Assembly (NCBI RefSeq): GCF_011064615.1
Contig: NZ_JAALJH010000060.1
Coordinates: forward strand, 1-59,126
Origin: Aquisphaera insulae
GTDB taxonomy: Bacteria > Planctomycetota > Planctomycetia > Isosphaerales > Isosphaeraceae
DNA: 59,126 nucleotides
Reading direction: 5' to 3'
The notes under the pieces are model-generated. The model searched no databases, was not told the DNA's origin, and saw nothing but the letters and a program-made list of their open reading frames with translations. Shown here piece by piece: positions 27,541 to 37,100 of this stretch. Each line of letters opens with the position of its first letter. Position 1 is the first letter of the stretch. Position numbers and translations under genes: made by a program.

Positions 27541-27564
27541 CCGCCCGGTGGGATCATCGGGCGG
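27541..27564 (+). terminator. GC hairpin after the DUF1559 gene
   Basis: CCGCCCG, 10-nt loop, CGGGCGG, starting 8 bp after the stop codon. There is no T-run, so intrinsic termination would be inefficient. Confidence 0.35.
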
Positions 27565-27737
27565 GCCCCGGATCGCGCGGCGGGATCCGATCCGACCCGG
27601 CCCGCCGCGGCCATCGCCGTGCTGCCCGTCCGGGGGAGGTCCACCGTCGTCGGCAAGGCCGCGCCTCCCCGGGAGAAACCACGTCGCCACACGCCATCCA
27701 CAACCACTGATGTATCATGAATACGGAGAATGAGGTA

Positions 27738-29090
27738 ATGATGAGAAGAGCGGAAGCCGGCGCGATCATCGCCGCGCTGCTTGCCCTCGCGACGTCGGCG
27801 CCCGCGGCCGTGGCCGCGGCCGATGACGGTGGCCCCGAGGTCCCGGCGACCCGGCCGGAGCTGAAGGCCTTCCTGGAGGCTTCCAAGAAGAACGTCCCCC
27901 GGCTGCCGATGCCGCCCCTGAGCCCGGCCGACCAGGAGAAGATGGCCTCCGCCTCCTGGTCGTCCGCGGACTGGTCCGTCTACAACAACGGGCGGATGCG
28001 CAAGTACTACCTCCCCGCGGAGCTCGCCGACGTCTCGGTCCTCCGCGGCGATGACCCGGCCATGACCCTGGGCAACCGCTTCCAGACGATGCTCTTCTGG
28101 ATCGTCTCGCGGGCCAACAACTGCACGTACTGCATGGGGCACCAGGAGTCCAAGCTGTCCGCCGCCGGGATGGTGGACGACCAGATCGCCGAGCTCGACG
28201 GCGACTGGTCCTCCTTCCCCGCTCGAGACCGCGCCGCGTTCGCCCTGGCGCGGAAGCTGACGTACGAGCCGGACCACCTGGGGAAGCCGGACATCGACGC
28301 GCTCCGACCGTACTTCAAGGACGTGGAGATCCTCGAGATCCTCAATGCGGTCGCCAACTTCAACTCCATGAACCGATGGACTGGCGCCCTGCGGATCCCG
28401 CAGGAGGAGCATCGCGTCTACCTCACCCCGACCGCCGAGAGGTTCCGCGAGCTGATGAGCCGGCAGGCGCCGCTCGACCCGCAGGACCGCAAGTCGGGCC
28501 GGATCTGCGCCAAGCCCGCCGCGCGTCCGCCGCTGGAATCGCGGGCGGAGGTCGAGGCCGCGCTGGCCTCCTGCCGAGGCCGCGAGCCGAGGCTCCCCCT
28601 CGCCTCCGGGGACGCGGCCCGCGCCGTCATGAAGGACGATTCCGCCGGGCCGGTCCCCGCGTGGGTCCGGCTGCTCGCGGCCTTCCCGAAGGCCGGCCCC
28701 GCCCGAGTCCGTCTCCACCGGGCCTCGGAGACCAAGGGAGTGCTCGACCCGCTGATCCGGGCCCAGATCGCCTGGATCGCGGCGCGGAACGACCGGGCCT
28801 GGTATGCCCTGGGCCATGCCCGGGCCCGGCTCCTCGCGCTCGGCCAGGATGACGACGCGATCTACCGGCTGGACCGGGCGGACCTGGATGACCTCCCCGC
28901 CAGGCGTCGGTCGGTCTTCTCGCTCGCGAGGAAGCTCACCGTCGATCCGGCCTTCGTCGCCGACGCGGACATCCAGGCGATCCGCTCGCACTTCCCGGAC
29001 AGGGAGGTGGCCGAGATCATCTTCCAGGTGACCGAGGCCGCCTACTTCGATCGCCTCACCGAGGCCGCCGGCCTGCCGCTGGAACCTTGA
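27738..29090 (+). CDS. tandem carboxymuconolactone decarboxylase/AhpD-like protein
   Basis: Exported 450-aa protein with two AhpD/CMD-fold halves. A signal sequence covers residues 1-27. Half one (about 75-215) has a redox-type motif CTYCMGH (Cys129, Cys132, His135). Half two (about 300-445) repeats the layout, but both cysteines are alanine: AWYALGH (Ala354, Ala357, His360). CMD-fold proteins are usually alkylhydroperoxidases or lactone decarboxylases working as oligomers, so fusing an active and an inactive copy may mimic a dimer. The start is ATG 27738, with GGAG 9 nt before it; ATG 27717 lies upstream in frame. The next gene encodes a single-domain relative, suggesting a small envelope peroxide-defence unit, which is inference. 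Confidence 0.75.
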   Translation: MMRRAEAGAIIAALLALATSAPAAVAAADDGGPEVPATRPELKAFLEASKKNVPRLPMPPLSPADQEKMASASWSSADWSVYNNGRMRKYYLPAELADVSVLRGDDPAMTLGNRFQTMLFWIVSRANNCTYCMGHQESKLSAAGMVDDQIAELDGDWSSFPARDRAAFALARKLTYEPDHLGKPDIDALRPYFKDVEILEILNAVANFNSMNRWTGALRIPQEEHRVYLTPTAERFRELMSRQAPLDPQDRKSGRICAKPAARPPLESRAEVEAALASCRGREPRLPLASGDAARAVMKDDSAGPVPAWVRLLAAFPKAGPARVRLHRASETKGVLDPLIRAQIAWIAARNDRAWYALGHARARLLALGQDDDAIYRLDRADLDDLPARRRSVFSLARKLTVDPAFVADADIQAIRSHFPDREVAEIIFQVTEAAYFDRLTEAAGLPLEP

Positions 29091-29185
29091 TTGAGGTCCA
29101 TCGGACCTCGAGGGCGGGCCGGCGTCCCGATCGACTCGAGGGCGATCGAAGCCGAGGCCCGCCTCCCTCATCACGGAGAACGAAC

Positions 29186-29770
29186 ATGGCCCACATCAAG
29201 CTCCCCGGCGGACTGCCCGGCATCATCGGCCCGATGGCCGCCTATCCGGAGGCGGCGAAGCCGCTCAACGGCCTGGCGGAGGTGATCCTCCGCGGGCCTT
29301 CCTCGCTGACCCCCGGCGAACGCGAGACGATCGCCGCCTATGTCTCGCGCGGCAACGAATGCCACTTCTGTTGCCAGTCCCACGCCGCCGCGGCGCGGGC
29401 GCATCTCGGCCCCGAGAAGTCGATCGTGGATGCGGTCCTCGCCGACGCCTCCACGGCCCCCGCCTCGCCGAAGATGAAGGCCCTGCTGGCGATCGCCGAC
29501 AAGGTCCGCCGCGACGGCCGGCTCGTCCAGGCCGCCGACATCGACCGCGCCCGCGCCGAGGGGGCCGACGACCGGGCGATCCACGACACCGTCCTCATCG
29601 CCGCCGCCTTCTGCATGTTCAACCGCTACGTCGAGGGCCTGGGCACCTGGGCGCCGCAGGACCCGGACGACTATGTCGAGTCCGGCGAACGCCTCGCCCA
29701 TCAGGGCTACGCGGCCTTCGACGCCGGCGAGATCCGCGACGAGTGGCGCGCCGGGGCCAACGGCCGCTGA
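29186..29770 (+). CDS. AhpD-like alkylhydroperoxidase/CMD family protein
   Basis: A 194-aa single-domain member of the carboxymuconolactone decarboxylase/AhpD family with a canonical CxxCxxxH motif (Cys59, Cys62, His66 in ECHFCCQSH). Family enzymes with this motif reduce peroxides using a thiol relay. The C-terminal FNRYVEGLGTW segment matches uncharacterised peroxidase-related CMD proteins. The start is ATG 29186, preceded by ACGGAGA. There is no signal sequence, so unlike its upstream neighbour it is probably cytoplasmic. The 95-bp gap and same strand suggest cotranscription. Confidence 0.85.
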   Translation: MAHIKLPGGLPGIIGPMAAYPEAAKPLNGLAEVILRGPSSLTPGERETIAAYVSRGNECHFCCQSHAAAARAHLGPEKSIVDAVLADASTAPASPKMKALLAIADKVRRDGRLVQAADIDRARAEGADDRAIHDTVLIAAAFCMFNRYVEGLGTWAPQDPDDYVESGERLAHQGYAAFDAGEIRDEWRAGANGR

Positions 29771-29887
29771 TCGCACCCACGCCACCACGCCCGGCCGGCC
29801 CCGGTCGCGGGCGCCGGCCGGGCGGCGAGAGGGGCGCCCGGTCGATCCTTCGGTCTCGCGAGCGGAAGCACCACGCCTCCGTCCACG

Positions 29888-29917
29888 TTGGCCAGCGCGG
29901 GCCGAAGACGATAGATT
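29888..29917 (+). promoter_or_regulatory. weak candidate promoter of the DUF4058 gene
   Basis: TTGGCC (29888-29893), 18 bp, TAGATT (29912-29917), 82 bp before the start at 30000. Confidence 0.25.
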
Positions 29918-29999
29918 CAACTCGGGTTGGGGGATGGACGTCACGCGGGCCCAGATCCTTCGCCGCCCCATCCCTCCGGCGCCGAGGAGATCCACGCCC

Positions 30000-30773
30000 A
30001 TGCCCTCGCCCTTCCCGGGGATGAATCCTTACCTCGAGCGGGACATCGCCTGGCACGACTTCCACGAGCGATTCCTGATCGTGGGGGCCGCCGTCATCGG
30101 GGCCCAGGTCCGGCCCGACTACGTGGTCCGGGTCGACGATCACCTCTTCGTCCACGAGATCCCCGATGAGCCCAGGCAGGCCGCCGGGCGGGCCGACCTG
30201 TCGGTCCCGTCGATGGGCCAATCTGACGTGTCGAGCGGAGGCGCCGCCGTGCCGGACGCCCCGACCCGCGTCCGCGTGCCCGTGGTCGATGTCGCGCGAG
30301 AAGCGTATCTCGAGATCCTCGATCGCCACTCGCGGGACGTCGTCACGGTGGTTGAGCTGCTCAGCCCATCAAACAAGCGGAGGCGGGGATCGGATCGGTC
30401 CCAGTACCTGGCCAAGCGGGCCCGGGTGCTCGCCTCGCCGTCCCACCTCGTGGAGATCGACCTGTTGCGAGGCGGCGAGCCGATGCCCGGCGAGGATCTG
30501 CCTCGTTGCACCTATTCGGTCCTCGTGAGCCGCGCGGACGACCGGCCCGCCGCCGGCTTCTGGCCGCTGGGCCTGGCCGACCGCCTGCCCGTCATACCCA
30601 TCCCTCTGCGACCGCCGCACGCGGATGCCTCGCTCGACCTGCAAGGGCTGCTGGATCGCGTCTACGACGAGGCCGGTTACGAGTATGACGTCTACGGCGG
30701 CCCGCCTGCACCGCCGCTGTCGGCCGAGGAAGCGGCCTGGGCCGCGCCGTTCCTCGCGGCGATCGGGCGATGA
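30000..30773 (+). CDS. DUF4058 family protein
   Basis: A 257-aa cytoplasmic protein of the DUF4058 family, common in planctomycetes and cyanobacteria and of unknown function. It begins with the family hallmark MPSPFPGMNPYLE. The central part has the VAREAYLEI and VTVVELLSPSNKR motifs, where the conserved acidic and Ser/Asn/Lys residues resemble a PD-(D/E)xK-like or Uma2-like core; that comparison is only my impression. The ATG at 30000 is chosen because the hallmark starts there; upstream in-frame sequence is not family-like. Its 3' end overlaps the convergent ATP-grasp gene by 82 bp. Confidence 0.85.
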   Translation: MPSPFPGMNPYLERDIAWHDFHERFLIVGAAVIGAQVRPDYVVRVDDHLFVHEIPDEPRQAAGRADLSVPSMGQSDVSSGGAAVPDAPTRVRVPVVDVAREAYLEILDRHSRDVVTVVELLSPSNKRRRGSDRSQYLAKRARVLASPSHLVEIDLLRGGEPMPGEDLPRCTYSVLVSRADDRPAAGFWPLGLADRLPVIPIPLRPPHADASLDLQGLLDRVYDEAGYEYDVYGGPPAPPLSAEEAAWAAPFLAAIGR

Positions 30774-31618
30774 TCAAGGGGACGAGACTCGAGCCAGGTT
30801 CGCGAGGCCAGGTCGCTCGCGGCGGCGACGACCGCGGGAAGGTCGCAGCGATACAGCCACGACCCGCTGAAGCTGTTCAGCTCGACGAGCCGCAGTTCAC
30901 CCTCCGATTCGCCCAGGTCCAGCATGAAGGCCGGGTCGGGACGCCAGCGGACCTCGGCGAGGATCGCCTCGGCGAAGGCCCGGACCTCGGCGGGGAACTC
31001 CGGGTCGATGGCCCTGACGCCCTTCACGGCGTAACGGCTGCCCGCGATGACCCGGCCGTCGATCACGATGATCCGCCACTCGCGGCCGAGCGACCTCGGG
31101 GCGGCGACGACGACTCGCGTGGCCGGATCGTATCGTGCCGGCGCGAGCGCCGCGGCGAACGATCCGAGATCCACGCAACGGCCGACGATCAGCTTGTCGC
31201 AACCGGCGGGACGGACGAAGACGCGCCCGTCGCGGCCGAACGCCGCGAAGAGCTCGTCACGCCGGCGGATCGCCTCGACGCCCGGCAGGATCGCATGCTC
31301 GCGGTTCAGCAGGAAGGGCCCGAAGTATCCGTAGTAGGTCGAGCAATCGAGCCCCTCTTCCGAGCACCACGCCCCGGGCCGCCAGCGGCGCTGGGAGAGG
31401 ATCTCCCGCGCGAACGGGTAGGCCCCGTAGCCGATGACGCAGGCGTCCGGATCCAGGGGCCGGCCGCCGGCGACGACGGGCCCGGCTCGGGCCCGGATCG
31501 CGCCATGAGGGACGACCCCGGCCGTCATCCCCTGGCGCCGGATCTCCGCCAGCAGCGGGGCGGCCTCGTCACCGTACACTCCCGACTCGATCAGCCACGC
31601 AGGTCGCATGATCGTCAT
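30692..31618 (-). CDS. ATP-grasp domain protein (R2K-clade-like)
   Basis: A 308-aa protein resembling the small ATP-grasp proteins of the R2K clade, which are predicted peptide or amide ligases often linked to peptide tagging or conflict systems. Seen: an N-terminal pre-ATP-grasp region, a nucleotide-binding strand with FVRPAGCDK, a basic REWRIIVIDGRVIAGSRY segment typical of the ATP-grasp core, and LVELNSFSGSWLYRCD as the likely metal-binding Glu-x-Asn site. The start is ATG 31618 or 31609; neither has a strong ribosome-binding site. The last ~27 codons overlap the convergent DUF4058 gene, and this tail is low-complexity. The substrate is unknown. Confidence 0.65.
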   Translation of the reverse strand: MTIMRPAWLIESGVYGDEAAPLLAEIRRQGMTAGVVPHGAIRARAGPVVAGGRPLDPDACVIGYGAYPFAREILSQRRWRPGAWCSEEGLDCSTYYGYFGPFLLNREHAILPGVEAIRRRDELFAAFGRDGRVFVRPAGCDKLIVGRCVDLGSFAAALAPARYDPATRVVVAAPRSLGREWRIIVIDGRVIAGSRYAVKGVRAIDPEFPAEVRAFAEAILAEVRWRPDPAFMLDLGESEGELRLVELNSFSGSWLYRCDLPAVVAAASDLASRTWLESRPLDHRPIAARNGAAQAASSADSGGAGGPP

Positions 31619-31732
31619 CCCGGTCGGGCGGTGAGGATCCCGGTGAGTCCTGGCTCTCCGGCCGCCCGAGACGGATTGTAACGAAGCGACCGCTCCGGGG
31701 ACGAGCTCGGCCGCGGGATTCCGGCGGCCGCC

Positions 31733-32566
31733 TCACTCGTGCAGGACCCGCAGGGCGTGGCTGGCGCTCATGTTGTACCAGGAGTTCTTGCGGAACGGGC
31801 GGAGCTGGACGCCGCAGGGGATGGGCCGGCCGGCCGAGTCGCGGACGTCCTCGCCGTGGCTGTCGATGATCAGCGGGACGTCGTCGGGTGACTGGCCGAT
31901 CGGGCCGACCCAGATCACGACGTGGCTGATCTTCCCCTCGCGGCTGCGGATGAAGACGAGGTCCCCGGTGCGGAGCGCGCGGAGCCGCTCGTCGTAGCCG
32001 GCGGGAAGCTCGACGCGGTGGAGCCTGTGGGACCTGCCGCCGGGCTCGCGGGCGGCCTCCTCCTGGGACTGGCGGTGGACGTCGGTATTGAGCCGCAGGC
32101 CGAAGGCCTGGTTGTAGACGAACCCCGTCAGGTTGCTGCAATCCACCCCCTTGCCGTCGCGGCCCGCGCAGGTCTTCTGCCAGGGCCAGCCGGCGGGCGG
32201 GTTCCAGTCCGGAATATGATGATGCTGATAAGCATATCCCTGGAAGCGTAGCGCCGTCGCGATGACCCGCTCCCGCTTCCGCTCGACCGGCCACGCCTCG
32301 ATCTCCCGCGGGACGGGATAGGCTCGCGGCTCCGGCCCCCAGGAGTGCCATCGCTCCAGGGACTTCTTCGAGTACCAGCGTTCGAACGGGATCTCCGCCT
32401 CCAGCCGCGGGTCGCCCCGCTCCGTCCGCTCCAGGTCGCCGATCAACTCCGCCACCGGGTACGTGAACGCGACGCGATAGGGCGAGCGATAGCCGGGCTC
32501 CTGCGAGAAGGCCGGCGCGGCGACCGAGGCAACCAGGAAGGAGGCGAGGACGGCGGCTCGATTCAT
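31733..32566 (-). CDS. NlpC/P60 family secreted peptidase
   Basis: A 277-aa exported cysteine peptidase likely cleaving peptidoglycan peptides. The signal peptide covers about residues 1-21 (cleavage near AFSQE). The NlpC/P60 domain (about 105-275) has catalytic Cys143 in GVDCSNLTGF, His215 in ISHVVIWVG and a third polar residue, His237, in IIDSHGED. The start at ATG 32566 is preferred because GGGAG precedes it and the signal begins there; a start at 32638 would add 24 polar residues. It lies 114 bp upstream of the ATP-grasp gene on the same strand, so the two may be cotranscribed; a peptide ligase with a peptide hydrolase is suggestive but unproven. Confidence 0.85.
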   Translation of the reverse strand: MNRAAVLASFLVASVAAPAFSQEPGYRSPYRVAFTYPVAELIGDLERTERGDPRLEAEIPFERWYSKKSLERWHSWGPEPRAYPVPREIEAWPVERKRERVIATALRFQGYAYQHHHIPDWNPPAGWPWQKTCAGRDGKGVDCSNLTGFVYNQAFGLRLNTDVHRQSQEEAAREPGGRSHRLHRVELPAGYDERLRALRTGDLVFIRSREGKISHVVIWVGPIGQSPDDVPLIIDSHGEDVRDSAGRPIPCGVQLRPFRKNSWYNMSASHALRVLHE

Positions 32567-32726
32567 GGAGCTCCCCCGGAACTCGAAGAGGATGGCGCGA
32601 CCGCGGAACGGCGACGTCCCATGGTGAGTGTAGGACATCCCGAGGCGTCACGCGTCGAGAATCGACGAGCTCGCCAGGCTATGACCGCCGGCCGCGGCCC
32701 GCCCGGCCGGCGGACGGAGCCGACCC

Positions 32727-34163
32727 CTACACGTCCAGGATCTCGCGGACGACGTGGCCGTGGACGTCGGTCAGGCGGCGGTCGATGCCGGCGTTGCGGA
32801 AGGTCAGCCGGGTGTGGTCGATCCCCATCAGGTGGAGGATCGTGGCGTGGAGGTCATAGCAGTAGGTCTGGCCCTCGGCGGTCATGTAGCCGAGGTCGTC
32901 GCTCCGGCCGTGGGAGGCCCCGGCCTTGATGCCGGCGCCGGCGAGCCAGGTGACGAAGGTGCCGCCGTTGTGGTCGCGGCCGACCGAGCCCTGCGCGAAC
33001 GGGGTCCGGCCGAACTCCGTCGACCAGACGACCAGCGTGTCGTCCATCAGGCCCCGCGCGGTCAGGTCGCCGAGGAGCGCGGCGATCGGGCGGTCGACGC
33101 TGGCGGCGATCGCGGGGAGCTCCGTGAGGATGTTCGAATGATTGTCCCAGTTGTTGGTCGCCCCCTGCGGGCCGCTCCAGACCTGGACCATCCGCGTCCC
33201 CCGCTCGACCAGGCGGCGGGCCAGCAGGCAGCGGCGGCCGAAGTCCTCGGTGACCGGATCGTCGAGGCCGTAGGCCCGCCGCACGACCGGGCTCTCGGTC
33301 GAGAGGTCGAAGGCCTCCGGGGCGCTCAACTGCATCCGCGCGGCGAGCTCGCAGGAGGCGATTCGGGCCTCGAGCCGGGAGTCGGCCGGATGGGAGTCGG
33401 CGTGGGCCCGGTTCATCTGCCGGAGCAGGGCCAGGCTGTCGCGGTCGGCCGCGCCGGCGGCGAACCCGTATTTCGGCGCGGCGAAGAGGTCCGGGACCGG
33501 CCGCGGCGAGGCGGCGTTGATCAGCGTCCCCTGATGCTTCGCCGGCAGGAACCCGGCGCTGAAGTTCCCCTTCTGGTTGTACGGCAGTCCCCGCGGGTCC
33601 GGCAGGACGACGAAGGCCGGCAGCTCGTCCGCCAGGGCCCCCAGCGCGTACGAGATCCAGGCGCCCATGCAGGGGAACCCCGGCAGGGTGAAGCCGGTGT
33701 TCATCATGTAGCTGCCGGGCCCGTGGACGTTCGTCTTGCTGGACATGGCCATCAGGAAGGCCATGTGGTCGACCCATCTCGCCTGGTGCGGGAAGACGCT
33801 GCTCACCCACCGCCCGGACTCGCCGTGACGGCGGAACGCGAACGGGCTCTTCATCACGGCGCCGGCCGGGGCGGTGAAGCCCTCCGGCTTCTCCTTCGGG
33901 CCGATCATCCGGCCGTGGAGCCGGTCCAGCTCCGGCTTGTAATCGAAGGTGTCCATCGGGCTGGCGCCGCCGTTCATGAACAACTGGATGATCCGCCGGG
34001 CCCGCGCCGGGTGATGGAGCCCGGCGTCCAGCTCGCGACGCCCCGCGCCCGCGGCCTCGCCCGCGAGGATCGGCGCCAGCGCAATCCCGCCGAGCCCCCC
34101 GCCGAGCCGGGCGATGAAGTCGCGACGCGAGGAGGAGCCGGCGGCGGCGTGCGAATCGTCCAT
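32727..34163 (-). CDS. DUF1501 domain-containing protein (reverse pair)
   Basis: A 478-aa full-length DUF1501 protein. The N-terminus SSRRDFIARLGGGLGG followed by a hydrophobic run is a Tat-type signal. The conserved blocks are present: LFMNGGASPMDTFDYKPELD, TEFGRTPFAQG, GRDHNGGTF, and the C-terminal DLHATILHLMGIDH. It follows the cytochrome gene on the same strand with only 3 bp between that stop and this ATG, so they are surely cotranscribed. It differs clearly from the forward DUF1501 at 3910, so this is not a recent duplication. Role unknown. Confidence 0.9.
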   Translation of the reverse strand: MDDSHAAAGSSSRRDFIARLGGGLGGIALAPILAGEAAGAGRRELDAGLHHPARARRIIQLFMNGGASPMDTFDYKPELDRLHGRMIGPKEKPEGFTAPAGAVMKSPFAFRRHGESGRWVSSVFPHQARWVDHMAFLMAMSSKTNVHGPGSYMMNTGFTLPGFPCMGAWISYALGALADELPAFVVLPDPRGLPYNQKGNFSAGFLPAKHQGTLINAASPRPVPDLFAAPKYGFAAGAADRDSLALLRQMNRAHADSHPADSRLEARIASCELAARMQLSAPEAFDLSTESPVVRRAYGLDDPVTEDFGRRCLLARRLVERGTRMVQVWSGPQGATNNWDNHSNILTELPAIAASVDRPIAALLGDLTARGLMDDTLVVWSTEFGRTPFAQGSVGRDHNGGTFVTWLAGAGIKAGASHGRSDDLGYMTAEGQTYCYDLHATILHLMGIDHTRLTFRNAGIDRRLTDVHGHVVREILDV

Positions 34164-34166
34164 CGT

Positions 34167-37100
34167 TCAATCCACGAAGAGGAATTCGTTGCTGTTCAGC
34201 AGGACGCGGCAGGCGGCGGCCAGCGAATGCCGGCCCGCGAGCGCGGCGAACGCGGCCTCCTCCGTCGCGGTCGGCTCGCGGAGCACGACGATCCGGAAGG
34301 CGGCGCGGATGCGGCCCGCCGCGGTCGGGCCCGCGGCCTGCGCCCGGGCGGCCAGGTGCTCGCTCTGGCGGAGGACGAAGTCGTTGTTGAGCAGCGAGAG
34401 GGCCTGGAGCGGAGAGGCCGAGAAGCCTCGCGACGGCGTCAGCAGCGCGGCGTCGGGGAAGTCCAGCGCGTCCATGAGCGGGTCCGGGATCCCGCGCCAG
34501 ACCACGCGGTAGATGCTCCGCCGCCCGGCGCCGGGGGCGTCCCAGTCGAAGGCGTCGTAATCGACCTTCGGGGTGACCTGCGGGCCCGGCGACGTCCTGA
34601 AATGGGCCACGCCCGGCCCCCCTGCCCTGCGGTCGATCCGGCCGCTGACCGCGAGCACGGCGTCCCGGAAGCCGTCCGCGTCCAGGCGGCGGCGGTTCAT
34701 CCGCCAGAGGAGCCGATTGTCCGGGTCCGCGGCGGCCGACGACTCGACCGAGGCCGATGAACGTCGATAGGCCGCGCTCGTGCATATCAGTCGATGAAGA
34801 GACTTGAGCGAGCCTCCGTCGTCCCGGATCTCCGCCGCCAGCCAGTCGAGCAGCTCCGGATGCGAGGGCAGGCCCCCCATCCGGCCGAAGTCGCTGGGGG
34901 TGTCGCAGAGCCCCGCGCCGAAATGCCCCTGCCAGACCCGGTTCGCGACGCTCCGCCAGGTTAGCGGGTTCTTCGGGTCCGCCAGCCAGTCCGCCAGCGA
35001 CGCCCGGCGAACCCCTTCCCCCGCACCCGCAGGGATGGCATCGAACCGAGGCTTCAGGACCGTCACGGCCGAGAGCGCGCCGGGGCCGACCTCGGCGGCG
35101 GGGGTGCTCAGGTCCCCGCGCTTCAGGACGCGGATGACGCGAGGGCGGTCCATGGTGGCGGCCTTGCCGTCCACCTCCACGGTCCGGCCGGCGGCGTAGA
35201 CCTTCACCGGCGCGGGGAGGCTCGCGAGCTCCCGCTCGGCCGCGAGCCGCAGGACCGCGACGGCCACGGCCCGCGCCTGGTCGGGCGTCCGGCGGCCCGG
35301 CTCGATCCGGAGTGCCCGCTCCGCGTCCGGGGGGAGGGCCACCACCGCATCGCCCGAGGTCGCGGCCGAGGAAAGCCGGAACCGGCCGATGAGGTGGCTC
35401 CCGCCGTGGAGTTGCTTGAGGACGACGACGAGTCGCGCGCCAGGCTCCAGGGTGAGCGTGCCGTCGAGCTCGAAGACGGCGAAATGCGACACGCCGACCC
35501 GCGGGAAGATCCCCCAGGCGGTCGCCGGGTCGCCATCGATCGCGCGGGCGACGCCCCAGTCCGGCTGGTTCCAGTCGGCCGAGGCCCGCCGGATCGTGCG
35601 CCTCTCCGGCGTGCCGGCCCCCGGGCGGAAGGCCAGGATCTCGATCTCGGAGAGGTGGAGGTTGCCGTTGTGCGCGCGGCCCGGCCCCTTCGCGGGGAGT
35701 GCGTCGTCGGGGAGCACGTCGAGCCGCACGGCGCCGATCGGACGGGGGGCGGACGTCGCGGCGATCGTGACGGTGTACGTCTCGCGCTCCGGCCGCGGCC
35801 CCTCCGCGATCAGGCTGCCGTCGTTCAGCTTCCGGAGGGTCGAGCCGTCGGAGGCGACGAAGACCTCCGCGTCGAGGGGAGCCCATGCCGGCGGCTTGCC
35901 CCGCGATCCTTCCCAGCGGGCGACCATCGTCCGGGCCTCAGTGGAGAGCAACGCATCGGCCTTCCCCGACTCCGCGGCGGCGAGCATCGCGTGCGCCTGC
36001 TTGCGGCGGCGATGGACCTCCGCATCCTCGTCGTAGGCGAGGTCCCCCTTGCCGATCCCGGCGAAGACGGCCTGGAGGGCGTAGTAGTCCTCCTGCGGGA
36101 TCGGGTCGAACTTGTGGGAATGGCAGCGGGCGCAGTGGACCGTCGCGCTGACGAAGGCCGCCATCGTCTGCGTGACCAGGTCGTCGCGGTCCAGGTTCTC
36201 GAAGCTCGTCGGGGCGGTCGAGGCCGCGCTCAGGTCATAGGGCCCGGCGCCGAGGAACCCGAGGGCGGCCGTCAGCCGGGGTTCGTCGGGATAGAAGACG
36301 TCGGCGGCGAGCTGCTCGCGGATGAACCGGGGCCAGGGGGTGTCGCGGTTGATCGCGGCGATCAGGTAGTCGCGATACCGCCAGGCGTTGGGCCGGAAGA
36401 CGTCGTGCTCGAAGCCGTGGGTGTCCGCGAAGTGGATCGCGTCCATCCAGTGCCGCGCCCACCGCTCGCCGAACGCCGGGGAGGCGAGGAGCCGGTCCAC
36501 GAGCTTCTCATAGGCCCGCGGATCCGCGTCGCGGACGAACGCCTCGGCTTCCTCCGGCGAGGGCGGAAGCCCCGTCAGGTCGAAGCAGAGGCGGCGGATG
36601 AGGGTGAGCCGATCGGCCTCGGGCTGGGGCGTCAGGCCCTTCGCGCGGAGCTTCGCCAGGAGGAAGGCGTCGATCGGGTTGCGGACGTCATCACTCCCCT
36701 TCCCTGCCCCTTCGACCGTCGGGACGTCGGGCCGGTTCAAGGGACGGAGCGACCACCAGTCGCCGGACCCTGACGCGGATGCGGCCGAGGCGACCGCGCC
36801 CATCCCGTCCCGCGGGTCGGCCGCGCCGCGGGCAATCCAGGCGCGGAAGTCGGCCACGATCGACGCGGGGAGCGGCTCCTTCGGGGGCATCGCGGAGACC
36901 TCGCCGGTCCGGGCGATCGCCTGGAGCAGGAGGCTCTCCTCGGGCTTCCCCGCGACGACCGCCGGCCCGGAGTCTCCGCCGCGGCGCAGGCCCTCGCGCG
37001 TGTCCACCCGCAGCCCACCCTTCGGCGCCGCGGCCGACGCGCCGTGGCACTTCGCACAATGCTCGACGAGCACCGGGCGGATCTTCGATTCGAAGAAGGC

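Noticed and set aside
30770..31681. Plus-strand frame opposite the ATP-grasp gene
   Set aside because: The minus strand shows ATP-grasp motifs; the plus product has none.
32754..34760. 668-codon plus-strand frame opposite the second DUF1501/cytochrome pair
   Set aside because: Same GC-driven antisense effect; low-complexity product.
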